64,000 bases of DNA from Streptomyces sp. MMBL 11-1 (lineage in GTDB: Bacteria; Actinomycetota; Actinomycetes; Streptomycetales; Streptomycetaceae). Positions within the stretch are counted from its first letter, which is position 1; each line of letters begins with the position of its first letter. The DNA is taken from NCBI RefSeq assembly GCF_028622875.1, contig NZ_CP117709.1:7753001-7817000 (forward strand), in the 5' to 3' direction. The translations under genes were made by a program, and so were the position numbers. This document shows, in pieces, positions 1 to 9,025 of the stretch. The notes below the pieces were generated by a model. It did not search any database, was not told the origin of the DNA, and worked only from the letters and a program-made list of their open reading frames with translations.

Positions 1-1206
1 GTCTCGCTCGGCACCACGTTCGGCGACCCCCGGGGCGCGTGGATCGCAGCGGTGGCCGAGGCCGTCGAGCGCTACTGCGGCAACCGTCTCCCGCCGCCCG
101 GCCACGCCCAGGCGCCGCGTCGGGCCACCGCCGCCGAACTGACCGCCGAGGGCCACCGGGTCTACGGGCCGGGCGCTCTGCCGGCCTACGCCCCCTGGCA
201 GTTGGTCCGGCCGCGATTCCCGTACGCCGAACTCACCCCCGACACACCGGCGCTGTGGACCCGGGCCGCCGAGGGCGGTCGCCCCTGCTGGGCCCCCGTC
301 GCGCTGACCCACCTCAACTGGCGGCAGGGCGAACTGCGTTCGCTGCCCCGTACCCACCACCTCAACTACGCGGGCATCGCCACCGGGCAGGGCCTCGACG
401 ACGCCGTCGAGCGCGGGCTCCTCGAAGTCGTGGAGCGGGACGCCCTGGAGCTGTGGTGGCACCTGGACGGGCCCACCCGGGGCATCGACCCGGCGACCGT
501 CCCCGGGCTCACCGAGGACCTGGCCGGCTGCGGGCTCGACGTGCACATCGTGGAGATGCCCTCCGAGTTCGCCCCCTGCGTGGCGGCCCTCGTGCACGAC
601 CCCGGACGCGGCATCCACGCGGCCGGGTTCGCCTGCCGGTACGACCCGGCGGAGGCGGCCCGCAAGGCCGTGCTGGAGGCCGTGCACACCTGGGTGTTCA
701 CCCAGGGCGCGGTGGACGCCGACGGCTGGGTGTACCGGGCGGTCGAAGCCGGGATGCTCGCCCGCGGCCTCTACCTCGACCACCGCGCCGACCGGCGCTA
801 TCTCGACGACTGCGGGCCCGAGTTCGCCGCCGTCCGGGACCTCGGGGCCCATGTCCAGGTCTGGCTGGACGACCGGATGGCCCCGCTCGCCCGCCGCTTC
901 ACCGAACCCGCCCTCGGCACGGTCCCGGTCACCGCGATCGATCCCGGCAGCCGTACCGCGCTCGACGCGGCGCTCGCCGCCGGGGGGCACCGGGTGATCA
1001 CCGCGGACCTCACCACGGAGGACGTCGCCGAGACACCACTGCGCGTCGCCCGCGTGCTGGTCTCCGGACTGATCCCCAACGCACCGGCGGCCTTCGGCTA
1101 CTTCGGCTGCCCGCGGTTCGCGGACGCCGCGCTCGCACGGGGCTGGCGCACCCGACCGCCCACCGCGCCGGGGGACTTCACCCTGGCCCCGCCCCCGCAC
1201 ATGTGA
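1..1206 (+). CDS. YcaO-domain azoline cyclodehydratase, 5' end missing
   Basis: The frame is open from the first base, so the N-terminus lies outside the window; 401 residues are visible. YcaO enzymes use ATP to activate backbone amides and cyclise Cys/Ser/Thr of a ribosomal precursor peptide to azolines. Seen: the conserved nucleotide-binding block SLGTTFGD...EAVERYCG at visible residues 2-27 and the GLLEVVERDALELWW block at about 139-153. The C-terminus is proline-rich (ends APPPHM) but lacks a clean PxPxP, a motif typical of cyclodehydratase YcaOs. The next gene starts 14 nt downstream and encodes a nitroreductase-fold dehydrogenase, which fits azole formation. The precursor peptide and any leader-binding partner must lie upstream. 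Family confident; exact chemistry inferred. Confidence 0.87.
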   Translation, partial: VSLGTTFGDPRGAWIAAVAEAVERYCGNRLPPPGHAQAPRRATAAELTAEGHRVYGPGALPAYAPWQLVRPRFPYAELTPDTPALWTRAAEGGRPCWAPVALTHLNWRQGELRSLPRTHHLNYAGIATGQGLDDAVERGLLEVVERDALELWWHLDGPTRGIDPATVPGLTEDLAGCGLDVHIVEMPSEFAPCVAALVHDPGRGIHAAGFACRYDPAEAARKAVLEAVHTWVFTQGAVDADGWVYRAVEAGMLARGLYLDHRADRRYLDDCGPEFAAVRDLGAHVQVWLDDRMAPLARRFTEPALGTVPVTAIDPGSRTALDAALAAGGHRVITADLTTEDVAETPLRVARVLVSGLIPNAPAAFGYFGCPRFADAALARGWRTRPPTAPGDFTLAPPPHM

Positions 1207-1220
1207 AGGAGCGCGCCGCC

Positions 1221-2753
1221 ATGCCCGACACCCCGGCCCGGACCGCCGCCCCCGATCCCGGGACGCACCCCGCGTCCGGCCTGCTGCGCCGGGCCCTCGC
1301 GGACGCCCGCTCCTCGCGCGCGCCGGGCCTCGCCCCCTACGTGCCCGAGCGCCCGTTCCCCTGGAGCGGGCCCGGGCTGCCGTTGACCGGGGTCGCGTTC
1401 CGGTCCGGGGCGGGTCCGGGGACCGGGGGCCGGGCCGCGATCGACCTGGACCGCGTCCTGCGCCTCTCCCTGGCCGCACCCGCCGGAACACCGGGCCGAC
1501 TGCGGCCCGTTCCCTCGGCGGGAGCCCTGCACCCGGTGCGCGCCCACCTCCTGATCGGGCCGCGGTGCTCACTGCCGCCCGGTCGCTACGCCTACGACCC
1601 GCGCGCCCACCGCGCCCACCCACGCGGCCCGGCCCCCGACGGCGCACCCCCGGGCGGGCTCGTCGTCCTCACCGTGGCCGCGTCCCGCACCGTCGTGCAC
1701 TACGGCCATCGGGCCTGGCCGCTCCTCCTGCTGGACACGGGCCACGCCGCCGCGGCCCTGGCACTGGCCGGGCCCCCGGCCGCCGACGTACGGGTCTGCC
1801 TCGACGCGGACGCCGACCTTCTCTCCGCCGCCGCCGGACTGCCCGCCGCGCCGGACTGGCCGGACACATGGCCCGGCACCGAGCCGGAACTGGCCCTCGC
1901 GGCAGTCAGGTTGACCCCTGCCGGCGTGACCGGCGACGACCTCGGGACACTGGCCGTCTGGGCCTGCCCGCCCCGCGCCGGAACCCCGTCGCCGCAACCC
2001 GGCGCGGAGACCGCCCCGCCCGGCGAACTCGCGGCGACACGGCATCTGTTGCACCACATCGCCCGAGCCCGCGAACGGCCCGGCGGCACCTGGCACCCGG
2101 CTCCCCGCCCCGCACCGGTGACCGACGAGGCACTGGCGACCCGCCGGAGCGCCCCGCCCGACGACCTGAACCACCCGCCCAGCGAGGATCTGCTCGTCCG
2201 GCTCCTGATCACCGCGCGGACAGCACGGCCGGACGGACCCGCCTGGACCGTGGCCGTCGGTGATGACGCCCCGGCGCTGTACGCGAAGGCCCCCGGCAGC
2301 CGCGGCCTCGCCGTCCGGGCCTCCGGGGACGCGCGCCCCACCCTCGCCCGCTGGGCCGCCGGCCAGCAGTGGATCGGCGGCGCGGGCGCGGTGCTCCTCG
2401 CCCACGGCTGCCCCGGGGACGCCCCGCCGGCCGCGGTCCGCAGCGGCCACCTCGCCGCCGGGTACGCGGCCGGAGCGGTCCAGATCCACGCCACCGCGCT
2501 GGGCCTGCGCTCCCGGCCGATCGGCTCCTGGCAGCGGGCGGACCTGGGCGCTGCGCTCGGCGAGGCACCCGGACGCGACTGGGTCATGCACGGCCTGGCG
2601 GTGGGGGCGCCCCCACCGCCAGGACCCGTTGTCCCTGGCTTCGCCCGACGCCCACCGACGCCGAACGTGCCACCGACCCCGACGGCACCTGACACAGCGA
2701 CCACGACACCCGCCACTCCGGCGGCTCCGCCCGGCGAGGAAGAACGCCCATGA
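1221..2753 (+). CDS. SagB/ThcOx-like nitroreductase-fold azoline dehydrogenase, double-domain
   Basis: 510 residues. ATG chosen because AAGGAGC lies 9 nt upstream and it follows the YcaO stop by 14 nt. SagB-type FMN enzymes oxidise azolines to aromatic azoles. Residues about 92-108 carry the family hallmark RPVPSAGALHP (flavin and substrate pocket), and about 410-440 carry a second nitroreductase-like segment (AAGYAAGAVQIHATALGL ... SRPIGSW). The protein is about twice the length of a single nitroreductase domain, so it looks like an intramolecular pseudo-dimer; whether both halves bind FMN cannot be told from sequence alone. The C-terminus is a Pro/Thr/Ala tail. The stop overlaps the next start (ATGA), so translation is probably coupled to the exporter genes. 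Confidence 0.8.
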   Translation: MPDTPARTAAPDPGTHPASGLLRRALADARSSRAPGLAPYVPERPFPWSGPGLPLTGVAFRSGAGPGTGGRAAIDLDRVLRLSLAAPAGTPGRLRPVPSAGALHPVRAHLLIGPRCSLPPGRYAYDPRAHRAHPRGPAPDGAPPGGLVVLTVAASRTVVHYGHRAWPLLLLDTGHAAAALALAGPPAADVRVCLDADADLLSAAAGLPAAPDWPDTWPGTEPELALAAVRLTPAGVTGDDLGTLAVWACPPRAGTPSPQPGAETAPPGELAATRHLLHHIARARERPGGTWHPAPRPAPVTDEALATRRSAPPDDLNHPPSEDLLVRLLITARTARPDGPAWTVAVGDDAPALYAKAPGSRGLAVRASGDARPTLARWAAGQQWIGGAGAVLLAHGCPGDAPPAAVRSGHLAAGYAAGAVQIHATALGLRSRPIGSWQRADLGAALGEAPGRDWVMHGLAVGAPPPPGPVVPGFARRPPTPNVPPTPTAPDTATTTPATPAAPPGEEERP

Positions 2754-4489
2754 TGCTCCACCCCGAACTCCTGCGCGCCGCGAACACCGCGCGCCGCCCG
2801 CTCGGTCTCGCCACCGCGCTGCTCGCGGCGGTCACGGCCACCCACCTCGCCCAGGCCGTCCTCCTCGCCCTCGTGCTCGCCCGGATCGCCCGGGGGGAGA
2901 CGGCCACCCTCCCCCCGCTGCTCGCCGCCGTCATCGCCGTCGTCCTGGTCCGCGCAGCCCTCGGCCGCGCCCAGCGCCTGACCGCCGTCACGGCGGGAGC
3001 CGCCGTACGGGTGAGGCTTCGCGACACCCTGCTGGAGCGGCTCGGCGCACTCGGCCCCACCGCGATCACCGGTGCGCGGGCCGGAGCCGTGCGCGCCACC
3101 CTGGTGGACGGCGTCGAGGGCGTCGACGCGTACATCTCGCGCTATCTGCCCCAAGCGCTCATCACCTGCGCCGTCCCGCCGCTGCTGCTCGTCGCCGTCG
3201 CCCTCGTCGAGCCGTACGCGGCCCTCGCTCTCGGCCCCGCCCTCCTGCTCGCCCTCTTCGGGCCGCGCTGGTGGGACCGGCTGCTCGCGCGGCGCGGCAA
3301 GGAGCACTGGGACTCCTACGAAGCCCTCGCCGCCGACTACCTGGAGGCGCTCCAAGGGATGCCGACCCTGCGGGCCACCGGTGCGGTGGGCCGCGTACGG
3401 GAACGGCTGGAGCGGCGGTCGGCCGCCCTGCACCGGACCACCGTCGCCAAACTCCGCGTCTCGCTCGTCGACACCGGCCTCACCGACCTGGCCGTCCAGG
3501 GCGGGACGGCCGCCGCCGTGCTCGTGGCGTGCTCGTCGGCGGCCACCGGCCGTACCGCGGCCACCGGTACCTATCTCCTGCTGCTCCTCGCCTCCGAATG
3601 CTTCCGCCCCGTCCGCGACCTCTCCCGCGAGTGGCACGCGGGCTACCTCGGGGTGTCCGCGGCCGACGGCATCGCCGCCCTGCGCACCGCCGAAGCCGCC
3701 GTGCCCGACCGGGGCACCGTGGCCGCCGCCTGGAAGAGCGCACCCGAAGTCCGTTTCGAGGACGTACGCTTCACCCATCCCGGGAGCGGGCGGCCCGCCC
3801 TCGACGGCGTCAGCTTCACCGCCGCCCCCGGGCGCACCACAGCCGTCGTCGGTCCTTCCGGGGCGGGGAAGTCGACCCTGCTGAGCCTGCTGCTGCGGCA
3901 ACGGGACCCGGACAGCGGCCGCCTCACCGTCGCCGGGACGGCCACCGCCGCGTACACCCTCGCCTCACTGCGCCGGGGCATCGCCGTGGTCTCGCAGGAC
4001 ACCTATCTCTTCCACGCCACGATCGCGGAGAACCTGCGGATCGCCCGCCCGGCCGCCACCGACGAACAACTGCGCGCCGCCGCCCGCACCGCCGGGATCG
4101 ACCAGGAGATCGCCCGGCTGCCGGACGGCTACGCCACCCTCGTCGGCGAACGCGGCGCCACGCTCTCCGGCGGTCAGCGCCAACGACTGGCCCTCGCACG
4201 GGCGTTGCTGGCCGACGCCCCCGTCCTGGTCCTGGACGAGGCCACCAGCGCGGTCGACGAGCGCGGCCAGGCCCGCATCGTGCGGGAACTCGCGGCGGCC
4301 GGCCGGGGCCGCACCTGCATCGTCGTCGCCCACCGGCTCGACGCCGTACGCCACGCCGACCACATCGTCGTCCTCGACGCGGGCCGCGTCGCGGCGACGG
4401 GCGACCACACCACCCTGCTCGCGGGCGGCGGCGTGTACGCCTCGCTCGTCGCGGCCGGGCGCACCGCACAGGAGGAGCGCGCCGCATGA
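2750..4489 (+). CDS. ABC transporter half-molecule, membrane domain plus ATPase (first of pair)
   Basis: 579 residues: an N-terminal exporter-type six-helix membrane domain (about 1-310) followed by an ATPase domain. Seen: Walker A GPSGAGKST at about 368, signature LSGGQRQRL at about 471, Walker B VLVLDEATS at about 490 and an H-loop VAHRLD. Overall resemblance is to CydD-like and other heterodimeric exporters. Start overlaps the dehydrogenase stop by 4 nt and the stop overlaps the next half-transporter, so it most likely pairs with that protein to export the modified peptide. A CydDC-like thiol export role cannot be excluded, but no cytochrome bd genes are nearby. Confidence 0.88.
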   Translation: MMLHPELLRAANTARRPLGLATALLAAVTATHLAQAVLLALVLARIARGETATLPPLLAAVIAVVLVRAALGRAQRLTAVTAGAAVRVRLRDTLLERLGALGPTAITGARAGAVRATLVDGVEGVDAYISRYLPQALITCAVPPLLLVAVALVEPYAALALGPALLLALFGPRWWDRLLARRGKEHWDSYEALAADYLEALQGMPTLRATGAVGRVRERLERRSAALHRTTVAKLRVSLVDTGLTDLAVQGGTAAAVLVACSSAATGRTAATGTYLLLLLASECFRPVRDLSREWHAGYLGVSAADGIAALRTAEAAVPDRGTVAAAWKSAPEVRFEDVRFTHPGSGRPALDGVSFTAAPGRTTAVVGPSGAGKSTLLSLLLRQRDPDSGRLTVAGTATAAYTLASLRRGIAVVSQDTYLFHATIAENLRIARPAATDEQLRAAARTAGIDQEIARLPDGYATLVGERGATLSGGQRQRLALARALLADAPVLVLDEATSAVDERGQARIVRELAAAGRGRTCIVVAHRLDAVRHADHIVVLDAGRVAATGDHTTLLAGGGVYASLVAAGRTAQEERAA

Positions 4490-6318
4490 CCCCGACCCCG
4501 ACCCCGGCCCCGGCTCCTGCCCCGACCGGCCCCACCCGTCCCCCCGGGCCGGACCCCGCCGCCCTCGACGACGCCGCGACCGGGGCCCTGCGCTCGCTCC
4601 TCCCGGTCCTGGGCGCACACCGCGCCACCGTCCTGCGCACCTGCCTGGCCGCCCTCGTCGACCAGGCGGCCCTGGTCGCCCTCGTGACGCTCGCCGCGTA
4701 CACGGTGGGCACGGCCGTCACGGAGCACCGCCCGCCCACCCCGGGGACCGTCGCCGTCCTGATCGGACTCGTCCTGCTCCGGGCGTTCGCCACCTGGCGG
4801 GAGATGGACCTCTCGCACGACCTCGCCTACCGGGTCCTCGCCGAACTGCGCGTCCGGGTCTTCGACGGGCTGGCCCGCAGCGCCCCCGCCCGGATCGCGG
4901 GCCGGCGCAGCGGCGACCTCGCGTCCACCGCGCTCGGGGACGTCGAGGCGCTGGAGTTCTTCTACGCCCACGCCATCGCCCAACTCCTCGCCTCCGGCGT
5001 GGTCTTCGCGGTGTCGGCCGCCGTGCTGGCGGCCCTCGGCCCCTGGCTGCTGCTCGCCGTCGTCCCCGCCGCGCTCCTCCTGATCTGGTCGCCGCTCTTC
5101 GAAGCGCGCGGACGGGCCGAACGCGGGGCGCGGACCCGCGGCGCGCTCGCCGAGGTCTCGTCCGAGACCGTGGAGAGCGTCGACGGGCTGCGTGAACTCC
5201 TGATGGCGGGAGCGCTGAACCGCAGGCGGGCCCGGCTCCGGTCCGCCGGACGCGGGCTCGCCCGCGCCCAGCGTGCCGAACAGTCCTGGGAGACCGGCGC
5301 GGGAGCCACCCGCGATCTGCTGGTCGTCGCCGCCGTCATCGGCGTCGTGGCGGCCGCCGCCCACGCCGCGTCCGCCGGACGTCTGGACGGGGCGTGGGCC
5401 CCGGCCGCCATGGCGCTCGCCCTGGGGGCCCTGGCTCCGGTCGCCGAATCGGCGGCGGCACTCGGCCGGGCGGGCGGCCTGCGCGCCGCCGCCGCCCGGG
5501 TCCGGGCCGCCGTGCACGCCCCCGCCGGAGCCCCCGCCCCTGCCGCCGCCCGCACCGTACCGCCGGGACCGCTGGGGCTGCGGTTGCGCGGGGTCCGGTT
5601 CGGCTACGGGGGAGAGGCCGTGCTCGACGGCGTCGATCTGACCGTCCGGCCGGGCGAGACCGTGGCCCTGGTCGGAGCCTCCGGGGCGGGCAAGTCGACC
5701 TGCGCACACCTCCTGGCGCGGTACTGGGACCCCGAGGGCGGCTCCGTGGAGCTCGTGCCCCCCGCCCCGGCCCGCCCCGTGGACCTGCGGGACCTGACCG
5801 AGGAGGACCTGCGCGCCGTCGTGTCCGTGGTGGGGCAGGAGGCCCCGCTCTTCCACGGCAGCCTCGCCGAGAACCTCCGGCTGGGCGCTCCGGACGCCAC
5901 GGCCGACGAACTGGACACGGTGACCCGGATCTGCGGCATCGCCCCCATCGCCGACGCCCTGCCCGACGGGCTGGACACCGCCGTCGGCGAGCGCGGCGCG
6001 ACCCTGTCCGGCGGCCAGCGCGCCCGGGTGGCCCTGGCCCGGGGGCTGCTGAGCGGCCCGCGCGTACTCGTCCTGGACGAGACGACGGCACATCTGGACC
6101 ACCGCGGTGACGAAGAACTGTCCCGGGCGCTCGCGGCCGACTCCGCCACCCGGACGACCCTGGTGATCGCCCACCGCCCGGCCACGGTCCGCAGGGCCGA
6201 CCGGATCGCGGTCCTGGACGGCGGGCGCATCGTCGAGGAGGGCACCTGGGACGAGCTGATCCGGGCGGGCGGGCCGTTGACCCGCCTCTTCGCCCGCGAG
6301 GAGAGGGCTCAGGGGTGA
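4486..6318 (+). CDS. ABC transporter half-molecule, membrane domain plus ATPase (second of pair)
   Basis: 610 residues. The first ~35 residues are Thr/Pro/Ala low complexity (TPTPTPAPAPAP), then an exporter membrane domain to about 340 and an ATPase domain: Walker A GASGAGKST at about 396, signature LSGGQRARV at about 506, Walker B VLVLDETTAHLD at about 527, H-loop IAHRPA. The Thr in place of Ala/Pro after the Walker B Glu and the D-loop AHLD differ from the partner protein, as is common in heterodimers with one less active site. Last gene of the azole-peptide operon; only 19 nt separate its stop from the convergent phosphatase gene. Confidence 0.88.
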   Translation: MTPTPTPAPAPAPTGPTRPPGPDPAALDDAATGALRSLLPVLGAHRATVLRTCLAALVDQAALVALVTLAAYTVGTAVTEHRPPTPGTVAVLIGLVLLRAFATWREMDLSHDLAYRVLAELRVRVFDGLARSAPARIAGRRSGDLASTALGDVEALEFFYAHAIAQLLASGVVFAVSAAVLAALGPWLLLAVVPAALLLIWSPLFEARGRAERGARTRGALAEVSSETVESVDGLRELLMAGALNRRRARLRSAGRGLARAQRAEQSWETGAGATRDLLVVAAVIGVVAAAAHAASAGRLDGAWAPAAMALALGALAPVAESAAALGRAGGLRAAAARVRAAVHAPAGAPAPAAARTVPPGPLGLRLRGVRFGYGGEAVLDGVDLTVRPGETVALVGASGAGKSTCAHLLARYWDPEGGSVELVPPAPARPVDLRDLTEEDLRAVVSVVGQEAPLFHGSLAENLRLGAPDATADELDTVTRICGIAPIADALPDGLDTAVGERGATLSGGQRARVALARGLLSGPRVLVLDETTAHLDHRGDEELSRALAADSATRTTLVIAHRPATVRRADRIAVLDGGRIVEEGTWDELIRAGGPLTRLFAREERAQG

Positions 6319-6337
6319 CCTGGCGGTCGGGCCCGGA

Positions 6338-8797
6338 TCAGGGAAGGGGCTGCTCCGCCCAGATGATCTTCCCCCGGGGGGTGTAGCGCGTGCCCCACCG
6401 ATGGGCGAGCTGTGCGACCAGGAACAGCCCGCGCCCGCCCTCGTCCGTCGTCCTGGCGTGCCGCAGCCGCGGCGAGGTGTTGCTGGCGTCGGACACCTCG
6501 CAGGTCAGCGACGCCTGGAACAGCAACCGCAGCCGTACCGGCCCCACCGCGTACCGGATCGCGTTGGTCACCAGCTCGCTGACGATCAGCTCCGTCGTCA
6601 TCGACAGCTCCGCGAGCCCCCACGCCTCCAGCCGGCGGGAGACCTTGGCCCGCGCCTCACCGACCGCCGCGGGGTCCACGGGCACGTCCCACGAGGCCAA
6701 GTGCTCCGGGCTCAGGCGATGGGTCCGGGCGAGGATCAGCGCGATGTCGTCCGGCTGCGGTACGGGCAGCAGTTCCTTGACCACCGCCGGACACAGGTCC
6801 TCCAGCGGCATCCCGTCCCGGGACACCGCGCGGCCCAGCCGGTCCATGCCGCGTTCGAGGTCCTTGTCGGCCCCCTCGATGAGCCCGTCGGTGTAGAGGC
6901 CGAGGAGGCTTCCTTCGGGCAGCTCGATCTCCAGGGACTCGAAGGGCAGCCCGCCGAGTCCCAGGGGCGGCCCGGCGGGCAGGTCCGGGAAGCTGACCGT
7001 GTTGTCCGGAGTGACGACCACCGGCGGCGGGTGACCGGCCCGCGCCATGGTGCAGGAGCCGTTCGCCGGATCGTAGACGGCGTACAGACAGGTGGCCCCC
7101 ACCACCGTCGTCCCGCCCCGCTCCGCCGGGCCCCCCGCACGCTCCTCCTCGCTGAGCCGCAGGACGAGATCGTCCAGGCGTGCCAGCAGTTCGTCCGGGG
7201 GAAGGTCCATGTCGGCCAGCGTCTGGACGGCGGTGCGCAGCCGGCCCATGGTCGCGGCGGCCCCGATGCCGTGCCCGACGACATCGCCGATGACCAGGCC
7301 GACCCGGGCTCCGGACAGCGGGATCACATCGAACCAGTCACCGCCGACCCCGTCCTTCGCGTCCGCCGGAAGATAGGACGACGCCACGTCCAGCGCCGTC
7401 CCGCCGCGCAGCGTGTGCGGCAGCAGGCTCCGCTGGAGCACCAGCGCCGCGGTGTGCTCCCGGGTGTAACGGCGGGCGTTGTCCACGCACACGGCGGCAC
7501 GCGCCACCAGCTCCCGGGCGGGCGCCACGTCGTCCTCGTCGAACGGCACCGGATTCCGCGACCGCATGAAGGTGGTCAGCCCCAGTACGGTGTCGCGCGC
7601 CCGCATCGGTACGGAGATCAGCGAGTGCAGCCCGAACTCCCGCAGCCGGGCGGCCCGCGCGGGCTGCTCCACCGCCCACCCGTGGCTGTCCGGGTCGAGC
7701 ACCGGGAGCAGGACCGGGTCGCCGTCCAGGAGGAAGTGCGCGTCGTGCGGCGGAGGTACGAAGCCGACCGCCTCCCCGACCCGCACGACCGCCTCCGGGC
7801 AGCCCTCCCGCACCGAGCTCAAGCCCGCCCTGCGCATGGCCGGCCGCTCGCCCTCGGCCGGCGCGCCCGGCCGGTCGCCGCCGAACGGGGTCTCCAACAG
7901 GTCGACGAAGACGAAGTCCGCGAACCGGGGCACCGCGAAGTCGGCGAGCTCCTGCGCCGTGCGCTGTACGTCCAGGGTGGAGCCGATACTCGCTCCGGCC
8001 TCGTTCACCAGCGCCAGCAGCCGGCGTGCGTTCCACCGGTCGGTGACCTCGAGGACCGTGCAGCCGATGCCGATCCGCCGGTCCCCGGCGTCGGCCAGCG
8101 GGAAGAACGAGCTCGTGAACGCCCGCCGACGGTGCGGATCGGCCCAGCTCCAGCCCAGGTACTCGTAGTCCGTGATCGCCTCGCCGGTCGACAGGACCTG
8201 CCGCATCAGCCGTTCGAGGGACGTCGCGAGCGCTCCGGGCAGCACCTCGGCCGGCCGGCGTCCCAGGCGCTGCTCCCGGGGCACGCCGCCGAACCGTTCC
8301 AGGGTGTCGTTCAGCCAGAGATAGCGCAGGTCGGGGTCGAGCACCGCCATGCCGACCGGCGACCGGGCCAGGAAGCTGTCGACCACGGGCCCGCTCATCG
8401 ACCAGTGCGGGGTGAGCCGCCGCCCGGAGACCAGGAAGCCCTCCCGCCCGGCGATCAGGAACGAGGCGGTGGCCCGCACGTCGATCTCCAGCGACCGGCC
8501 GTCCCGGCTCCACAGGGGGACCAGCCCCCTCCACCCCGAACCGGCCCGGCAGCGGGCGGCCACCTCGGCCGTCCGCCGGGCTCCCCGGGGGTCCGCCAGC
8601 AACAGCGCGGCGGACCGGCCGACCACCTCGGCCGCCGGATACCCGAGCAGCGCCTCGGCCCCTCGGGTCCAGCCGATGACCGTGCCGTCCCCGGCGATCA
8701 CGGCCGCCGCGTCGTCGGTCATGCGCGCGGCTTCCCACCCGTCCCCGGAGGGCAGCGGGCCGGGCTCCGCCGGGGAGCCCTCATCGGCGGACGCCAT
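6338..8797 (-). CDS. PAS-GAF SpoIIE-type serine phosphatase with anti-sigma-like ATPase domain
   Basis: 819 residues. Domain order as read: PAS (about 25-130), second PAS (about 145-260), GAF (about 270-430), PP2C/SpoIIE phosphatase (about 450-670, with GGDWFDVIPL and IGDVVGHGIGAAATMGRLR) and a C-terminal HATPase_c of the RsbW type (about 690-815, ELIVSELVTNAIRYA and GGRGLFLVAQL). Such proteins couple sensing to dephosphorylation and phosphorylation of anti-anti-sigma factors. The start has a GAGGTG sequence just upstream. It stands alone, with no anti-sigma antagonist gene adjacent, so its partner is unknown. Another SpoIIE-type protein of different layout is encoded near the right end of the window. 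Confidence 0.9.
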   Translation of the reverse strand: MASADEGSPAEPGPLPSGDGWEAARMTDDAAAVIAGDGTVIGWTRGAEALLGYPAAEVVGRSAALLLADPRGARRTAEVAARCRAGSGWRGLVPLWSRDGRSLEIDVRATASFLIAGREGFLVSGRRLTPHWSMSGPVVDSFLARSPVGMAVLDPDLRYLWLNDTLERFGGVPREQRLGRRPAEVLPGALATSLERLMRQVLSTGEAITDYEYLGWSWADPHRRRAFTSSFFPLADAGDRRIGIGCTVLEVTDRWNARRLLALVNEAGASIGSTLDVQRTAQELADFAVPRFADFVFVDLLETPFGGDRPGAPAEGERPAMRRAGLSSVREGCPEAVVRVGEAVGFVPPPHDAHFLLDGDPVLLPVLDPDSHGWAVEQPARAARLREFGLHSLISVPMRARDTVLGLTTFMRSRNPVPFDEDDVAPARELVARAAVCVDNARRYTREHTAALVLQRSLLPHTLRGGTALDVASSYLPADAKDGVGGDWFDVIPLSGARVGLVIGDVVGHGIGAAATMGRLRTAVQTLADMDLPPDELLARLDDLVLRLSEEERAGGPAERGGTTVVGATCLYAVYDPANGSCTMARAGHPPPVVVTPDNTVSFPDLPAGPPLGLGGLPFESLEIELPEGSLLGLYTDGLIEGADKDLERGMDRLGRAVSRDGMPLEDLCPAVVKELLPVPQPDDIALILARTHRLSPEHLASWDVPVDPAAVGEARAKVSRRLEAWGLAELSMTTELIVSELVTNAIRYAVGPVRLRLLFQASLTCEVSDASNTSPRLRHARTTDEGGRGLFLVAQLAHRWGTRYTPRGKIIWAEQPLP

Positions 8798-8927
8798 CGC
8801 ACCTCACCACCCTCTGTAGGTTTCCATGGTCGCGCGTCGCGCCGGAGCCCGCCCGGCGCGGGGCCGGGGCGGGCTGTCCCTCGTTCGGCGGCGTGACGGA
8901 GCGGGCCGTGTCCGCGTTGGAGGGGGA

Positions 8928-8945
8928 GACAAGCGGCCGCTTGTC
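8928..8945. repeat. 18-bp perfect palindrome centred on GCGGCCGC
   Basis: GACAAGCGGCCGCTTGTC reads the same on both strands with no loop. It lies in the 228-bp gap between the divergent 5' side of the phosphatase gene (start 8797) and the 3' end of the GH26-like gene (stop 9026). Lack of a loop makes it more like a protein-binding site than a terminator; it could be an operator for the phosphatase gene about 130 bp away. Two further inverted repeats follow immediately (8943-8949 with 8973-8979, and 8980-8988 with 9001-9009). Confidence 0.6.
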
Positions 8946-8979
8946 CACCTGCCCCCGCGCTGGACCCGTGTGGGTGGAC

Positions 8980-9009
8980 GGCTCCGGCTCCGACAGGAGG
9001 GCCGGAGCC
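8980..9009 (-). terminator. hairpin downstream of the GH26-like gene
   Basis: GGCTCCGGC (8980-8988) and GCCGGAGCC (9001-9009) form a perfect 9-bp stem with a 12-nt loop, 17 nt past the stop of the glycosidase gene. There is no T-run, as is usual for Streptomyces terminators. Confidence 0.5.
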
Positions 9010-9025
9010 GTTTCCATGTCCAGGC

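Noticed and set aside
1700..3901. 733-codon minus-strand frame across the dehydrogenase/ABC junction
   Set aside because: Spans two real plus-strand genes with motifs and shows no family pattern of its own.
4174..6174. Long open frame on the minus strand opposite the ABC transporter genes
   Set aside because: It mirrors the GC pattern of the real genes, has no domain, and is Gly/Gln/Arg-rich nonsense.
2750..6318. CydDC (cytochrome bd assembly) for the two half-transporters
   Set aside because: No cydAB nearby, and the genes are coupled to the YcaO and dehydrogenase genes.
6401..8896. 831-codon open frame on the plus strand over the SpoIIE gene
   Set aside because: Shadow of the minus-strand gene, which has full family motifs; this frame has none.
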